Positions 22,501 through 32,740 of a DNA stretch of 64,000 nt are shown one piece after another. Made by a program: the position numbers and the translations under genes. Every line of letters begins with the position of its first letter. The first letter of the stretch is position 1. The notes beneath the pieces are model-generated. The model was not told the origin of the DNA, did not search any database, and worked only from the letters and a program-made list of their open reading frames with translations. Source of the DNA: Acestrorhynchus altus (lineage: Eukaryota > Chordata > Actinopteri > Characiformes > Acestrorhynchidae); contig CM067503.1 of the NCBI GenBank assembly GCA_034509495.1, forward strand, positions 25,799,768-25,863,767, in the 5' to 3' direction.

Positions 22501-23171
22501 TAATATTCATTAGTATTTGCATACTTCCCAAAATCTGGCAATCATGACACCTTATTCTGATTAAACAGCAAACAATCAAGGCTGAGAAGTGAAATGTCTA
22601 TACTGTGCTTTAACATGTTTTAAAAAACACTCAAACAAGTGAAACAACAGATTTTAAAACAGCTAAATTATAATTAAAAGCTTTACAGTTGAAACATTAC
22701 TAAAGCAGGTGTAAGCAAAAGTATAAAATTATTATTGATAATAATCAATTGAACTACACAGTGCAGATAAAAGTGTTGGAGATAACATTGGACTTCTGAA
22801 TTGAATGATGTTGATGATACATTATATTTGAAAATATATCTAAGAAGGTATAACTATGTTATGCTTTCCACATTGGTTATTTAATAGACTTCTAAAGTGA
22901 TGATTAACTGAACGTGTAATTGGCCTAAAGATTTTTTTAACATGATGCAGTTATTATTTAATATTCTGCTGTTATCATGCAGAAGCAACAGTTGAGGAGA
23001 GAGAAGAGAGACTAGATTACTCTTCCTGTCCTGAGCTGCTAGAATGTAAGCATTTTAAAATCATCACCCAAAACAATATGCCTTCCGTCTTTAGGTGTAC
23101 ATAGTTGTTCATAGGATTCACAGGGTTGATGAACATTGGACATGAACATGAACATGAGCTCTCAATCAAAC
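22501..23171. other. unannotated sequence
   Basis: AT-rich, no gene or recognised element. Confidence 0.4.

Positions 23172-23221
<50 letters not shown>
23172..23221. repeat. (TA)n microsatellite
   Basis: A pure TA run of about 25 units. Confidence 0.97.
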
Positions 23222-23225
<4 letters not shown>

Positions 23226-23370
23226 TAGTGGGTTTGGGACATTAGTACAACACATTTATTTGAAGAACACATACATAAATTACTAGTTGGTGTGCTTTGC
23301 TAATTATGAGAAGCCGGTCTAAGCCAAAAATGCCAGGGCTGATTTTTTTGTCACTGTCCAGCCCTGTATC

Positions 23371-23817
23371 TGTCAGGATGGTGAGCTGAACAGCAGAATC
23401 CAGAGACTAGAGAAGCAGAGGTAAACGCTGGGGTTGAGGATTTAATAACAAAGGAAAACAAACCATGGACACAAGCAGACAATGGTACTATAATTAACAC
23501 AGGATACAGTAACAATGAATCTAGACAAACAAACAAAGGAACCAGACTTACAAACAAACTAACATGATCTCTACAGAGACACACCATGATGGAAACAAAA
23601 GGACTGACAAAGACAGACTGAGACAAATTGTCTTAAATACAAGACTACATTAACAACACCTGGGACATAATAACGAGGGGGCAGGGTTACAAATGAGTCA
23701 CAGATGGGAATGGGCACAACCAAAACAAACACAACCCATGTGCTTAGGAGCACATGGGGAGAAACGACAACTACAATGAGACAGGATGACAGAGGTAAAC
23801 AGGACCGACACATGACA
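23371..23817 (-). repeat. LTR, left copy
   Basis: A 447-bp long terminal repeat, TGTCAGG...CATGACA. By orientation it is the 3' LTR. Related LTR pieces occur at 28979-29215 and 59145-59438. Confidence 0.85.
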
Positions 23818-24492
23818 GTTGGCCCCCCTTCCTAATGCGCAACTCGTAAAACCACCATTCCTCGGACCTGGCAAAGGAGACTCAACAAAAACTGTACAGC
23901 CTGGACAGAAAGGACTAGACACTGACAGCAGACACACTTGACAGGGACTGAGGAGACAATGGAGACAACACTGATGACAAGACTGGAGATACAAATGACA
24001 AAAATGGAGACCTGATTGGAGACACACAAGACAAGAGACTGGACGTGGTGCACTTGGAGAACACAATACAGTATAGGAGATACAATAGACTGGATCTGAG
24101 ACATATGAGACAGTGAGATGACTGTACTTGGGGAAAATGGGGCTGGACAGAAGACACAAAATATGGGACTGGAGACTGTACAGATGACTGGACCAAGGGA
24201 GCATGAGACAGGAACAGATATGGGTACAAGAACTACACTGACTGAGACAAGGGCGAGAAAACTGGTACAGACATGGACTGGGGCTGAGACAGGCTGGGAC
24301 AGAACTGGCTAATGTCCCAAAAGTCTTTGGGCAAAATTCTGGATGTCTATGCTGTTGATGACAGTCTCTTGACAGACTCTGGAACATGGGCGGCTGACTC
24401 CACCCCTGAATCAGGAACACAGAAGGCTGACTCCACATCCTGAATGCCACAATGCCAACCCTTAGCCCCCCCACCTTTTCCCCACCTTTCAA
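23698..24492 (-). other. 264-codon open frame in LTR-element interior
   Basis: A long stop-free minus frame runs from inside the internal region into the adjacent LTR. Its translation is Ser/Leu/Cys/Pro-rich and quasi-periodic (SPVSC-, VCLQS-like), which reflects the GAGAC/ACTGG low-complexity DNA of the region. No domain, zinc knuckle or protease motif is visible. I regard it as probably a by-product of base composition, although an element-encoded protein cannot be excluded. Confidence 0.25.
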
Positions 24493-24665
24493 GGGGTAGT
24501 CCTCCGATGAGAGTTCGACCTGATCACGCTGCTTATCACACTTCTTCTAGCTGCTGGCCTCAGCTGTGTCTTCCTCCTTCTAGGAATAAATACCGAACGG
24601 CTCACTGCGGAATGCTAGCCGGCTTCCGGCAAATGTGGGGAACCCGCTACCTCTATTGTTAGAGG
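24440..24665 (-). pseudogene. decayed gag-leader homologue
   Basis: The minus frame contains GFPTFAGSRLAFRSEPFG, aligning with VAWLSRFAGSRLAIRRDPF of the block at 19.0-19.3 kb. The DNA downstream (CAACCCTTAGCCCCCCCACC, CTGCTGGCCTCAGCTG) also aligns with that block. Stops replace the Arg-rich segment. Confidence 0.55.
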
Positions 24666-24908
24666 TCAGTCCTAATGTCAGGATTGTATTGATAGGATGA
24701 CTAGGGAAGCGAAGGTAAATGCTGGGTTGAGGATTTTTAAGGAAAACAAACCATGGACACAATCAGACAATGGTACTATAACTAATGCAGGATACACTAA
24801 CACTGAATCTAGACAAACAAACAAAGGAACCACGTTAACAGACTTACAAACAAACTAACACAATCTCTACAGAAACACACCATGATGGAAACAAAAGGAC
24901 TGAGACAA

Positions 24909-25272
24909 CATTTACATTTACATTTGCGGCATTTAGCAGACACCCTTATCCAGAGCGACTTACAAAAGTGCTTTGCTGTTTACTTAGAACATCCTTAGCT
25001 AGTAGATAAGGCTGGAATCTAGAGATTCCACACATTTAGACCGTGTTGAAACAAAAGTCTTTATGGAGTTAAGTACTCCTGAAACAGATGAGTCTTCAGT
25101 CTGCGTTTGAAGACATTGAGGGACTCGGCTGCTCGGACTCCCAGGGGAAGTTCGTTCCACCATTTTGGTGCCAGAACAGAAAAGAATCTGGATGCATGTT
25201 TACCTTGCATCCTGAGGGATGGTGGGTCAAGCCGAGCTGTGCTTGAAGCTCGAAGGGCTCTTGGTGCAGCTC
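24909..25272 (-). mobile_element. L2-like LINE 3' end inserted in the LTR, with 7-bp TSD
   Basis: Flanked by GAGACAA on both sides (24902-24908 and 25273-25279), a perfect 7-bp target duplication. Read on the minus strand it starts within ORF2 and ends with the repeat tail AAATGTAAATGTAAATGT, preceded by GTCGCTCTGGATAAGGGTGT, a very common fish LINE/SINE 3' end. It is 5'-truncated, as usual for LINE insertions. A second copy of the tail is at 30651-30725. Confidence 0.85.
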
Positions 25273-25279
25273 GAGACAA
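25061..25279 (-). pseudogene. LINE reverse transcriptase C-terminal fragment
   Basis: The minus frame is open for 72 codons to a natural stop at 25061. It contains RFFSVLAPKWWNELPLGVR and ends VFKRRLKTHLFQEYL, the hallmark C-terminal end of fish L2-type LINE ORF2 proteins. The frame appears intact over its short length. The RT catalytic domain and endonuclease are absent because of 5' truncation. Confidence 0.85.
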
Positions 25280-25484
25280 AGGGTCTTAAATACAATAAAA
25301 CATTAAACACACCTGGGACATGATAACAAAGGGGCACAGTTACAAATGAGACACAGAGGGGAATGGACGGAGCAAGGGAGGAGACAGAACCAAAACAAAC
25401 ACAAACCATGTGCACATAGGGAGGAACTACAACTAGAATGAGACAGGAAGACAGAGGTGAACAGGACTGGCACATGACAGTATC

Positions 25485-26388
25485 CCGCACGTGCTTATGT
25501 GAACGTGAATCTGGCAAAATTTCATGATAAATTGACCAGTAGAAATGCTCCAAAATGCAATAAAACCTTTTTACATAGACTTCTATTAAAAGTTAAAGCT
25601 GCTATTTCAGATCGTTTTTGTGTGTCCTTGACAATATGTATATTTTTCCATGATATATAATCAGAAATGTGATACAGCAGTATATATTTTGCAAAGAACT
25701 ACAGGAATGTAAATATTTGTTCTTGAACTATTACCTGTCACACAACTATCTAGAGTAAGAGACATTTTCTAAATGAAAATGTCTATCCTGCTGAAAGCCA
25801 ATTAGGTCTTAGGTAAACAGGTAATTTGCACCAGTACTGGTATGATTTCATTAATACTGCCATTAATGTTATTAATATTAAACAGACAATATTTCACTCA
25901 GACTTTATTGCTTATTCATAGTCAGTTAAAATATCTCATATCTGCCAAACAGCAAATTAGTTCACTTATCATTGAGCAGACCTACTTTTTGTTGATTGGT
26001 GTGTGTTTGTGTCTGCTCAGCTAATGGAAAGGTTTACACAGTCAAACCTGCTGCTGAACATGCAGTTTTTATGTTGTTTTATGCTTTTGAATGGCTGTCA
26101 TGGTATAGGGTGCCTGTTAGACCCCAATATGTCCCAGAGTTTTCCGAGAAACATCTGTGGGAACATCAGTTTTTTGTAGCGTCTAGAACTACTGCAATAT
26201 ATACATTTCTCTATGTTCTGCACAAGACCACAAAGGTTAATATAGTAACATTCTGGCATAGTAACTTTTATTTCTTTTGATTCTTAAATATAGCTCATGT
26301 ACTTCACAATAACTCATCATGCTGTGTTGTGTATTCTGCCATCAGATGCAGTCACTGACCTCTGTACCACGGAATGTAAATACACCAG
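25485..26388. other. unannotated sequence
   Basis: No gene supported. The open frame at 25996-26280 has no domain I can name. Confidence 0.4.
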
Positions 26389-26620
26389 TTATTTCAATTG
26401 GTTGACCACTGATTTACCAACAGGCACTTGATTTGATTGATTGTTTCTGATCAGATATTTTTCCATACACCAGCTGAATAGTCGCTCACCTTTCAGTCTG
26501 TCGTCTTCATTGTCTGTTGAGATCAGTCCAATGACTGCAGTGTCATCCCCATATTTCAAAATGCAAATGGATCTGGGGATGAGGTGAAAAGATCTAGTAG
26601 AAAGCATGTCCAGTAAGTGC
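26389..26620 (-). pseudogene. LINE reverse transcriptase fragment around the YxDD box
   Basis: The minus frame contains ICILKYGDDTAVIGLIS and RLFSWCMEKYLI. This aligns with the conserved (F/Y)ADDT-x-(V/I)GLIS ... L-SWC-x(3)-NL segment of CR1/L2-type reverse transcriptases. The Ala of the YADD catalytic box is replaced by Gly. Flanking RT blocks are missing. Confidence 0.7.
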
Positions 26621-26633
26621 ATAACAAGATTAA

Positions 26634-27005
26634 ATAAAGTTACATTCATAAAGTGCCTTTCTACATACCCAAGGAAGCTTGACAATCATCCTTCTTCACA
26701 ATCATGCTCGGCTATCAGTCAACACATATTCTTTACCAGAAATGATCATTCACCTGGAAGAAGGCATCAACAGTGCCAATCCATATCTGGGACATACATA
26801 CACATTCATTTATTGACTTACACACATCAGGGCAATTTAGTCTAATCAGATCACCTGATCTCCATGTTTCTGGGATGTGGCATCAAACTGGAGTCCCTGG
26901 AGGAAACTCACACAGACACAAGGAGAACATGGAAACTCCCCCCAGAAAGGGCCTTGAACCCAAGACCTCAGTGCTGGGAGGCGAACATGCAAACCACCAT
27001 ATTAA
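26634..27005 (-). mobile_element. SINE-like/composite fish repeat
   Basis: It starts with AAAGTTACATTCATAAAGTG and TTTCTACATACCCAAGGAAG, a decayed form of a common LINE/SINE 3' tail. It continues through the GGAGTCCCTGGAGGAAACTC - ACACAGACACAAGGAGAACA - CTTGAACCCAAGACCTC series known from a widespread fish repeat. The same series recurs at 54450-54570. Class (SINE versus other) is uncertain. Confidence 0.55.
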
Positions 27006-28535
27006 TTTATTATTTGTTTAATTATTTGTTTAATTAGTGAAAGAGTGTGGTAGTGTATTTCCCACATGGAGTGGACAAAATATTTATTTGTAACAAAGCA
27101 GTGACACAAAGATTGAGATGGATTGAATAATTTAAACCATGCCTGGACTGACCCCTTCTCCTTCTGGATAGAAATCTAAGGTAACTTAGGACATATTCTC
27201 CCTCTGTGGTACTTTTTGTACTATAATAAAACAATGGTCTTGAAAGTAAGGGCAGCAGCAAAGCAGTGTATTTGAATTCAAAATTTAAATGTATTGAAAG
27301 GGTAGTGCCTTGAAATGCAACCCATTGAAATCTCATTTCCAAGGGTGTCCTTTTATTCTGTTCTGGTGTTTTAGCACCTCAGAACAGAATGATATTGCAC
27401 CCAGGAATTGGGAATGATTACAATGACTCAATATAGATTCCTCTCTTCATAAATATACTTGAGGTTATACTTGAGGAATTATCATTTGAAACTGCTGAGA
27501 GAACTGCAAATTGATCAATTTCCTAAGTATAAAGTATATAGCTGAGTAAATATTACTAGTCACTGTGGTCCTCTGACAAATGCACCCTAAACCCAATTTA
27601 GCTATTTTAACTTCTGTGCCTGTAGATGATTTAATGCTCTTGTAAAAATCAGGATCAACATTAGTTAGTGCATGTAGGCCTAATTTGACGAATGCTTGTT
27701 TCACTGTAACCTACAGCAAAACATTATTATGACCTTGGGCTATGCTGCTTTTAGCGTAATGCCAGATGTCTCACAGTGTACTCTCATAACTCAAAACATT
27801 AACCAAATTTAAGTAACTGAATACTCTGAGTGCTGGGTGGGTTTTCCAACTCCTGCCTATTTGTGTCCTCTTGCATTATGCTAGTGTGCAGAGGAACTGC
27901 CTGAATTAGCACAGTTAGTTCATGAAGCAGTTAAAACGATATCACTTCTGACAGTCTGCACACTCACTCCTGAGCTTGAGTGTTTACAGAACGCTGCAGA
28001 GGCTTACAGTGTAATGGGGCTCTTTGCACCACTGCAGTCTACCTGCTCTGAAGATAATTGAGGGAAATTGATGCTAAAAAGACAGAGTCAACATGACCAC
28101 AAGCTCTAATCAAACACGAGAAGGGTAGCCAAGTGCTGAACTTTGGATCGTCAGGAGTTGTTTTGGCAGTGAGCCTTTTTCAGAACTGTCTCCTAAATCA
28201 GATGAATCAGAATCAGTCTGTTACAAACCAAACTAAGGATTATGTCCCCAATTACACTTGGAATATCGGTCTGATCACCATCCGATTGTGGTAATTAGAT
28301 TATCCAGGCATACTTACCCCACCCTGAACTTATTTTACCATAAACAGAGCAGAATAAATGCATCGTAAACAGGTGTGTGAATGCTTGAAAATACCTCTCA
28401 CAGTGCACATGAAACAGGTTCCAGACATTTTTAACTTTGCAGAAAGAAAAAACAATGAGTACATTTAGTTAGCGCACACAGTTTAAATAAAAACATGGGA
28501 TGAGGTCAATTGCAGGATTGTATACTGTCCTTCGT
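27006..28535. other. mostly unique noncoding sequence
   Basis: No gene supported. It contains a small perfect-stem hairpin (27355-27390) and moderately complex DNA at 27830-28130 that might be conserved noncoding sequence. Confidence 0.4.
27355..27390. other. short hairpin
   Basis: ATTCTGTTCTG (27355-27365) is perfectly complementary to CAGAACAGAAT (27380-27390), with an inner GTG/CAC pairing and a small loop. It is too short for a microRNA precursor and no function is evident. Confidence 0.4.
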
Positions 28536-28700
28536 AGAGCTGGGCGATATGGTGAAAATGTGATATTTAAAGACTTTTTTATGATACATGATAGTTATTA
28601 AAACTTGTGGTTGGAGTGCAATCCAATCACAGTGCTTGACTACCTAGCGGTCCATACAACTAGTCAGAACTATTAGAAATGTGGTGGCACATGTCTTTTT
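28536..28700. mobile_element. possible hAT-type MITE fragment
   Basis: GAGCTGGGCGATATGGTGAA followed by AATGTGATAT matches the start of a common vertebrate repeat that I associate with hAT-type nonautonomous elements. The other end is not visible. Confidence 0.35.
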
Positions 28701-28978
28701 AATACTTACACAGATAAGAGCCAGATATGGAATGCATTTTAATGTCAAGTATAAATGGAGCATATATGTAGCTATTTAAGCATTCAGACACTCCTTCCAA
28801 TTATTGAATGCAATTACTTCACAGAAGATGTTTCTGATAAAGCGGCCAGTGGCTATATATAACCACAAACCTAGAAGAATAATTGATTATTCTGATCACA
28901 AAATGTTTTTATAGTTGTTACTATGGTTGATTAGATGAATTTTAAAGAGGCAAAGGGCTAAAAGATATTAGTGTTAGT

Positions 28979-29215
28979 GTCATGTCTGTCTCTTGTCAGT
29001 CCTGTCTTCCTGTTTTCTAGTTGTTCCTCCCCATGTGCTCCTAAGCACATGGGTTGTTTGTTTTGGTTCTGTCTACTCCCTTGCTCTGCCCATTCCCACC
29101 TGTGTCTCGTTTGTAACCCTGCCCCTTTGTAATCAGTAGTTTCAGGTGTGTCCAGTGTTTTGTATTTAAGATCCTCTCTCTCAGCCAGTCTTTGTGTGTC
29201 CTTGTTGAAGATGTT
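28979..29215 (+). mobile_element. LTR fragment, same family as the 23.4 kb element
   Basis: Starts TGTCATGTCTGTC and shares CCCCATGTGCTCCTAAGCAC and GTTTGTAACCCTGCCCC with the reverse complement of 23371-23817. It is truncated on the right at about 29215, and no partner LTR is adjacent. Confidence 0.75.
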
Positions 29216-29319
29216 AGATGTCAATCCTTGTAGATGTTGTTTTAGCAATTGTCCCTGTGTGGACACAGCCTTGAACATCTTGTTAATATCTGCTGCTTCC
29301 ATGTGTAGGTCTAGCTTTA

Positions 29320-29720
29320 TGTCAAGGCTGGACAGAGTGGAGTAGACGCAGATATAAAAATACCACTTTAATGGCACAGTAGTATAAAAAACACGAAACG
29401 GAGCAAACCAGAAACGAGGTCAAACCAGGCAAAGATAAAAAAACTAGAAAGTCAGAGTCCAGGACGAGACAAAGGCAGAGTAAAAAAAAAAAAAAAGGAA
29501 ACACTAACAGATTGAGACAAGGGGAATGTGAATAAGGTGGCATTGAGTTTAAACGCTAGACATTGAGTTTAGATACAGCCAGGCTTAAATACATTCCAGT
29601 CCAGGTGTGAGCAATCAGAACTCCAGTGATTGTGAACATCTGAGTGTCACGTGATCAGTTAGGTGACTAACTGAGGGATCTTGGGAGATGGAGTCCTGAA
29701 AGGTGGAGGGGTGTTTTACC
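29320..29720 (-). mobile_element. LTR-like repeat fragment, second family
   Basis: Starts TGTCAAGGCTGGACAGAG. It shares a block (CAATCAGAACTCCAG, then GTGATCAGTTAGGTG) with 44670-44720, where GAATACAATCAGAACTCCAG and CACATGATCAGTCAGGTG are found. It contains a 15-A homopolymer at about 29480. No internal coding region. Confidence 0.55.
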
Positions 29721-30433
29721 CACATGATTTTGGCAGCATTTGCAAACCATGCCTGAACAAAAGAGATTCAGTATTTCGTGGATCTGATATTTTTTAATTT
29801 GGGCCTGAATTGGGGCCCTATATGCCTTTCATACTTTATACTGTAACATGAATATTGCCTACCCACTCAATCAAGTCAAGGGAAGTGCCTGATATTTGAA
29901 GGTGGAGGTGGTGGACCATAAGTATACAGGAGGAGAGAACAGAAATATGTTTTTTTTTCTGCTAAACAGAAACCCCAAACAATAAAGTTCACTTTATTAT
30001 TCTAAAAATTTGACTCATATGTATAGTCAAAATGAAGACAGCAGCCTGACTCAATAGCCAGACCAGATACATTTCTAGAACTGCTAAGAAAGATGCATCT
30101 ACAACACAAACAAACTGACATTACAGTCCAGCACTGGGCTGTGGAGCTGTGGAACTGTGTTCTTGCAAATGTTCTTAGTTTTGGGATACTTTGAAGTGGT
30201 TTTTGGGATCCTGAACTAATTAGTCATTGTGCTTTAGTTTTTGACCTCATCAATGCTGTATTTTGTAATGTAAATATTGGTGCTGAAATTCTGATGTTGC
30301 CATGATAGTTGAATTACTGGAAAAGTGGTGACATTACTGTTGATATTGGTTCAGTAGACTGCAGAGGTGGTTTACCAGTCTGTGTATTATAAGTGAACGA
30401 AACAAATGAAGGTTGAACGAAAGACAAGCACTT
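29721..30433. other. unannotated sequence
   Basis: No gene or recognised element. Confidence 0.4.
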
Positions 30434-30452
30434 GTTTATTATTATTATTATT

Positions 30453-30504
<52 letters not shown>
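30434..30504. repeat. (TTA)n(TAA)n trinucleotide array
   Basis: TTA units switch to TAA units around 30455 and back to ATT near 30501, so parts can pair with each other as a hairpin. Confidence 0.96.
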
Positions 30505-30507
<3 letters not shown>

Positions 30508-30650
30508 CTACTACTTACCATCAAGTTGATTCTGACTCCTGGTGACCATATGGATAGTGTTCCTCCAGAATGTCCAGTCTTCTGTTTGGGTTTGCAGGCA
30601 TCTGAATGGTTGGTTGATTATTCCTTGAATTGTATCCATTGTATCCTCTT

Positions 30651-30725
30651 ACATTTACATTTACATTTGTGGCATTTAGCAGACGCCCTTATCCAGAGCG
30701 ACTTACAAAAGTGCTTTGCTGTTTT
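30651..30725 (-). mobile_element. L2-like LINE 3' tail insertion
   Basis: ACATTTACATTTACATTTGT then GGCATTTAGCAGACGCCC through ACAAAAGTGCTTTGCTGTTT, nearly identical to the tail of the 24909-25272 element. Extremely 5'-truncated. Confidence 0.8.
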
Positions 30726-30778
30726 ACATCCAGCTGTTTTACATCCAACCAGCTGTTTACATCCAATTTTACATCCAA
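30717..30778. repeat. short minisatellite, GCTGTTTTACATCCA units
   Basis: Three to four imperfect tandem copies of a GCTGTTTTACATCCAA-type unit of 15-20 bp lie at the junction between the LINE tail and the RTE sequence. Confidence 0.7.
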
Positions 30779-31082
30779 CTCTTCCAAGCATGATGATCTT
30801 CTCCATTGATAGTAATACTCATAATGTGTTCAAAGTAAGAGAGTTTCAACCTTCTGGGCTTCTCTGCTGTCCAGGAAACTCTCAGAAGTCTTTGCCAACA
30901 CCAAAGTTCAAAGGAATGCAACTTCTGTCCTGTCCTTGGCTCTGTACCTGTACTCTGAACAATAACAATAAACTTGAAACTAATCTACTCTAATTTCTCC
31001 TATCTCACTTGTTTGTTGTCCATCTTTTGCAAACATACAGCATCACAATGAAAACCACTGTCTGAATAAATCGTATCTTTGT

Positions 31083-32723
31083 TTATAAAGAAATATTTGA
31101 ATATATTTTAAACTCATTCATCCTTGTTCTTCTGTGTTGAATTTCTTGAGTTCCTGAACCTTTGCTGTTAATAACTGAACTGAGTAGGCAAAAGCTGTCC
31201 ACCATCCTCACATCTTCTCCATCAATGGTAAAGCAGGCACTGTTTCCAGTCTTTATGAACTTAGTCTTCTTCATGAAGTCTCATCTTTTCACTCTGTTCT
31301 TTAATTTTTTGTCCTAAAGACCTTCGGGTCTTCCAGACAAGGTTTCTTCCACCAATCCCAATCCCGAATCTTCAGTCATCTTGCTTCAGTCCTGCTTCTC
31401 TCATTATGTGTTCTACATACAGGTTAAACAGATATGGTGATAATATGCAGGCTTTTCTAATTCCTTTGCCAATATGGAACCATTCTGTTTGTCCATTTTC
31501 TGTCACGACCATAGCTTGTTGATCTCATTATTCTGGATTAGAGTAATATGAGACATTCCATAATTTTATGTGGTCCAAGCAGTTGAAGGCTTTGCTAAAG
31601 TCTATGAACCACATGTTGACCTCCTCTTTGAACTCCAGCATGCATCTAAGGTATTTTGTTCCTCTGCCTTTCCTGAATATTGCCTGCATATCTGCCTCTA
31701 GTCTACATTGGATGATCTTCAGCATGATTTTAATGAAGGAAATTGTGCGATAGTTGGCACACTCTTTCTTGTCTCCTTTCTTTCGTATTTTTCGTAGACT
31801 GACCTGTTCCAGTCTGCAGGCCATTGAGCTGTTTTCCATATTTGTTGGCATTGTTTGGTCAGTACTTTAACTAAGTCATCCTCGGAATCCTGAAATACCT
31901 AATATACCAAATATGTTGTCTTATATGTGGCTGTCTTCTTTGGCAATGGTCTCAGGGCCTGTGTGACTTCATCTTCTGTGCAGCCAACATTGATAAAAGT
32001 GTCTTGAGAATTCATATTTTTTCTGTGCAGGTCTTCTGTGTATTCCTTCCATCTTTCTTTGATCTGTTTTTCATCCATGATAATATGTCCCTTTGCATCT
32101 TGTAAGGTTCCAACTGTGGCTGAAATGTATTTCTGACAATTTGTTCCCCTTTTCAGTCTCTTTGCAGATGTTGCTGTTGTATTTGTCCTTGTACTTCTGG
32201 TAACTCTTTGAAATACCTGGTTCATTTATCTTAGACAATCTTTGTCCTTCTTGATTTTTGCATCTCTTCTCTTTTTTGCAATCTCTACTGTATCACCAGA
32301 ATCCATCTATTTCTGTTGTTTTCTTTGAAAGCAGATGCTATGTGCTCCAGTTCATAATTTGGGAGTCTGATTAGTTGATTGTTTTTCCTCAGCTCCACAT
32401 GCAGCCTGCATGTGAGAGGTAGATGACTGAATGTATCCTTATCCAGTCCTTTTAAGCTCACTGATCCTGAGGATGCTGATGTTCAGACATACCATTTCCA
32501 TCTTCACTGCTTCCAGCTTGCCATGATTCATGCTTCATACATTCCATGATCTTATGGTGATTTTGTATTTACAGCTTTGAATTCCCTTTTCTTGCTTATC
32601 AACATAAGAATCTAGACTTCCCAAGGGCTTTGATCTAGCCACATCACACGCACAAGCTGTACTCGGAGGAAACCTCAGCTCTTCCTCATTAGCCAGTTGA
32701 GTGCCATCCATCTCATGAGTCAT
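31083..32723 (-). pseudogene. RTE/BovB-like ORF2 pseudogene
   Basis: Minus-strand segments in order: 32723-32535 ends in KITIRSWNV, the start of the APE endonuclease domain. 32225-31899 is the linker (TVGTLQDAKGHIIMDEKQI ... ERWKEYTEDL ... DEVTQALR). 31851-31528 is RT (KKGDKKECANYRTISFI, then FRKGRGTKYLR, then MWFIDFSKAFNCLDHIKLW). About 31510-31410 carries IRKACILSPYLFNLY. 31274-31083 is the C-terminal SACFTIDGEDVRMVDSFC. The first RT catalytic Asp (FIDFSKAF) is present, but the YADD region and most of the endonuclease are absent. Stops and frameshifts separate the segments. Dead copy. Confidence 0.85.
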
Positions 32724-32740
32724 ATCTATTCATGTGGTTT

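Larger units (their letters stand above)
23371..25479 (-). mobile_element. compact LTR retroelement with paired LTRs and 5-bp TSD
   Basis: Two direct LTR copies begin TGTCAGGAT and end ATGACA (23371-23817 and 24676-25479), flanked by a perfect 5-bp duplication GTATC (23366-23370 and 25480-25484). The internal region is only 858 bp. On the minus strand, a purine tract AGGAAGGGGGG sits directly before the LTR at 23818-23835 as a polypurine tract should, which fixes the orientation as minus. Internal content is a decayed gag leader (24440-24660) and a low-complexity stretch, with no protease, RT or integrase. It is therefore a non-autonomous (TRIM/LARD-like) or heavily deleted Gypsy-type element. 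The right LTR is enlarged by a nested LINE insertion. Confidence 0.85.
24676..25479 (-). repeat. LTR, right copy, interrupted by a LINE insertion
   Basis: Matches the left LTR at both ends (24676-24908 and 25280-25479), with visible divergence and small indels. By orientation it is the 5' LTR. The 24909-25279 segment is foreign. Confidence 0.85.
30515..32740 (-). mobile_element. RTE/BovB-like LINE, decayed, with nested L2 tail
   Basis: Minus-strand element. The 3' part lies at 30515-31080 (ACCATCAAGTTGATTCTGAC ... ). The ORF runs from about 32723 down to about 31083 in broken pieces that follow the order of RTE/BovB proteins: N-terminal KITIRSWNV, linker, RT blocks, C-terminal FTIDGEDVRMVDSFCLL. 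An L2-like tail (30651-30725) and a 17-bp minisatellite interrupt its 3' part. Most of the endonuclease and the YADD box are deleted. Confidence 0.8.
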
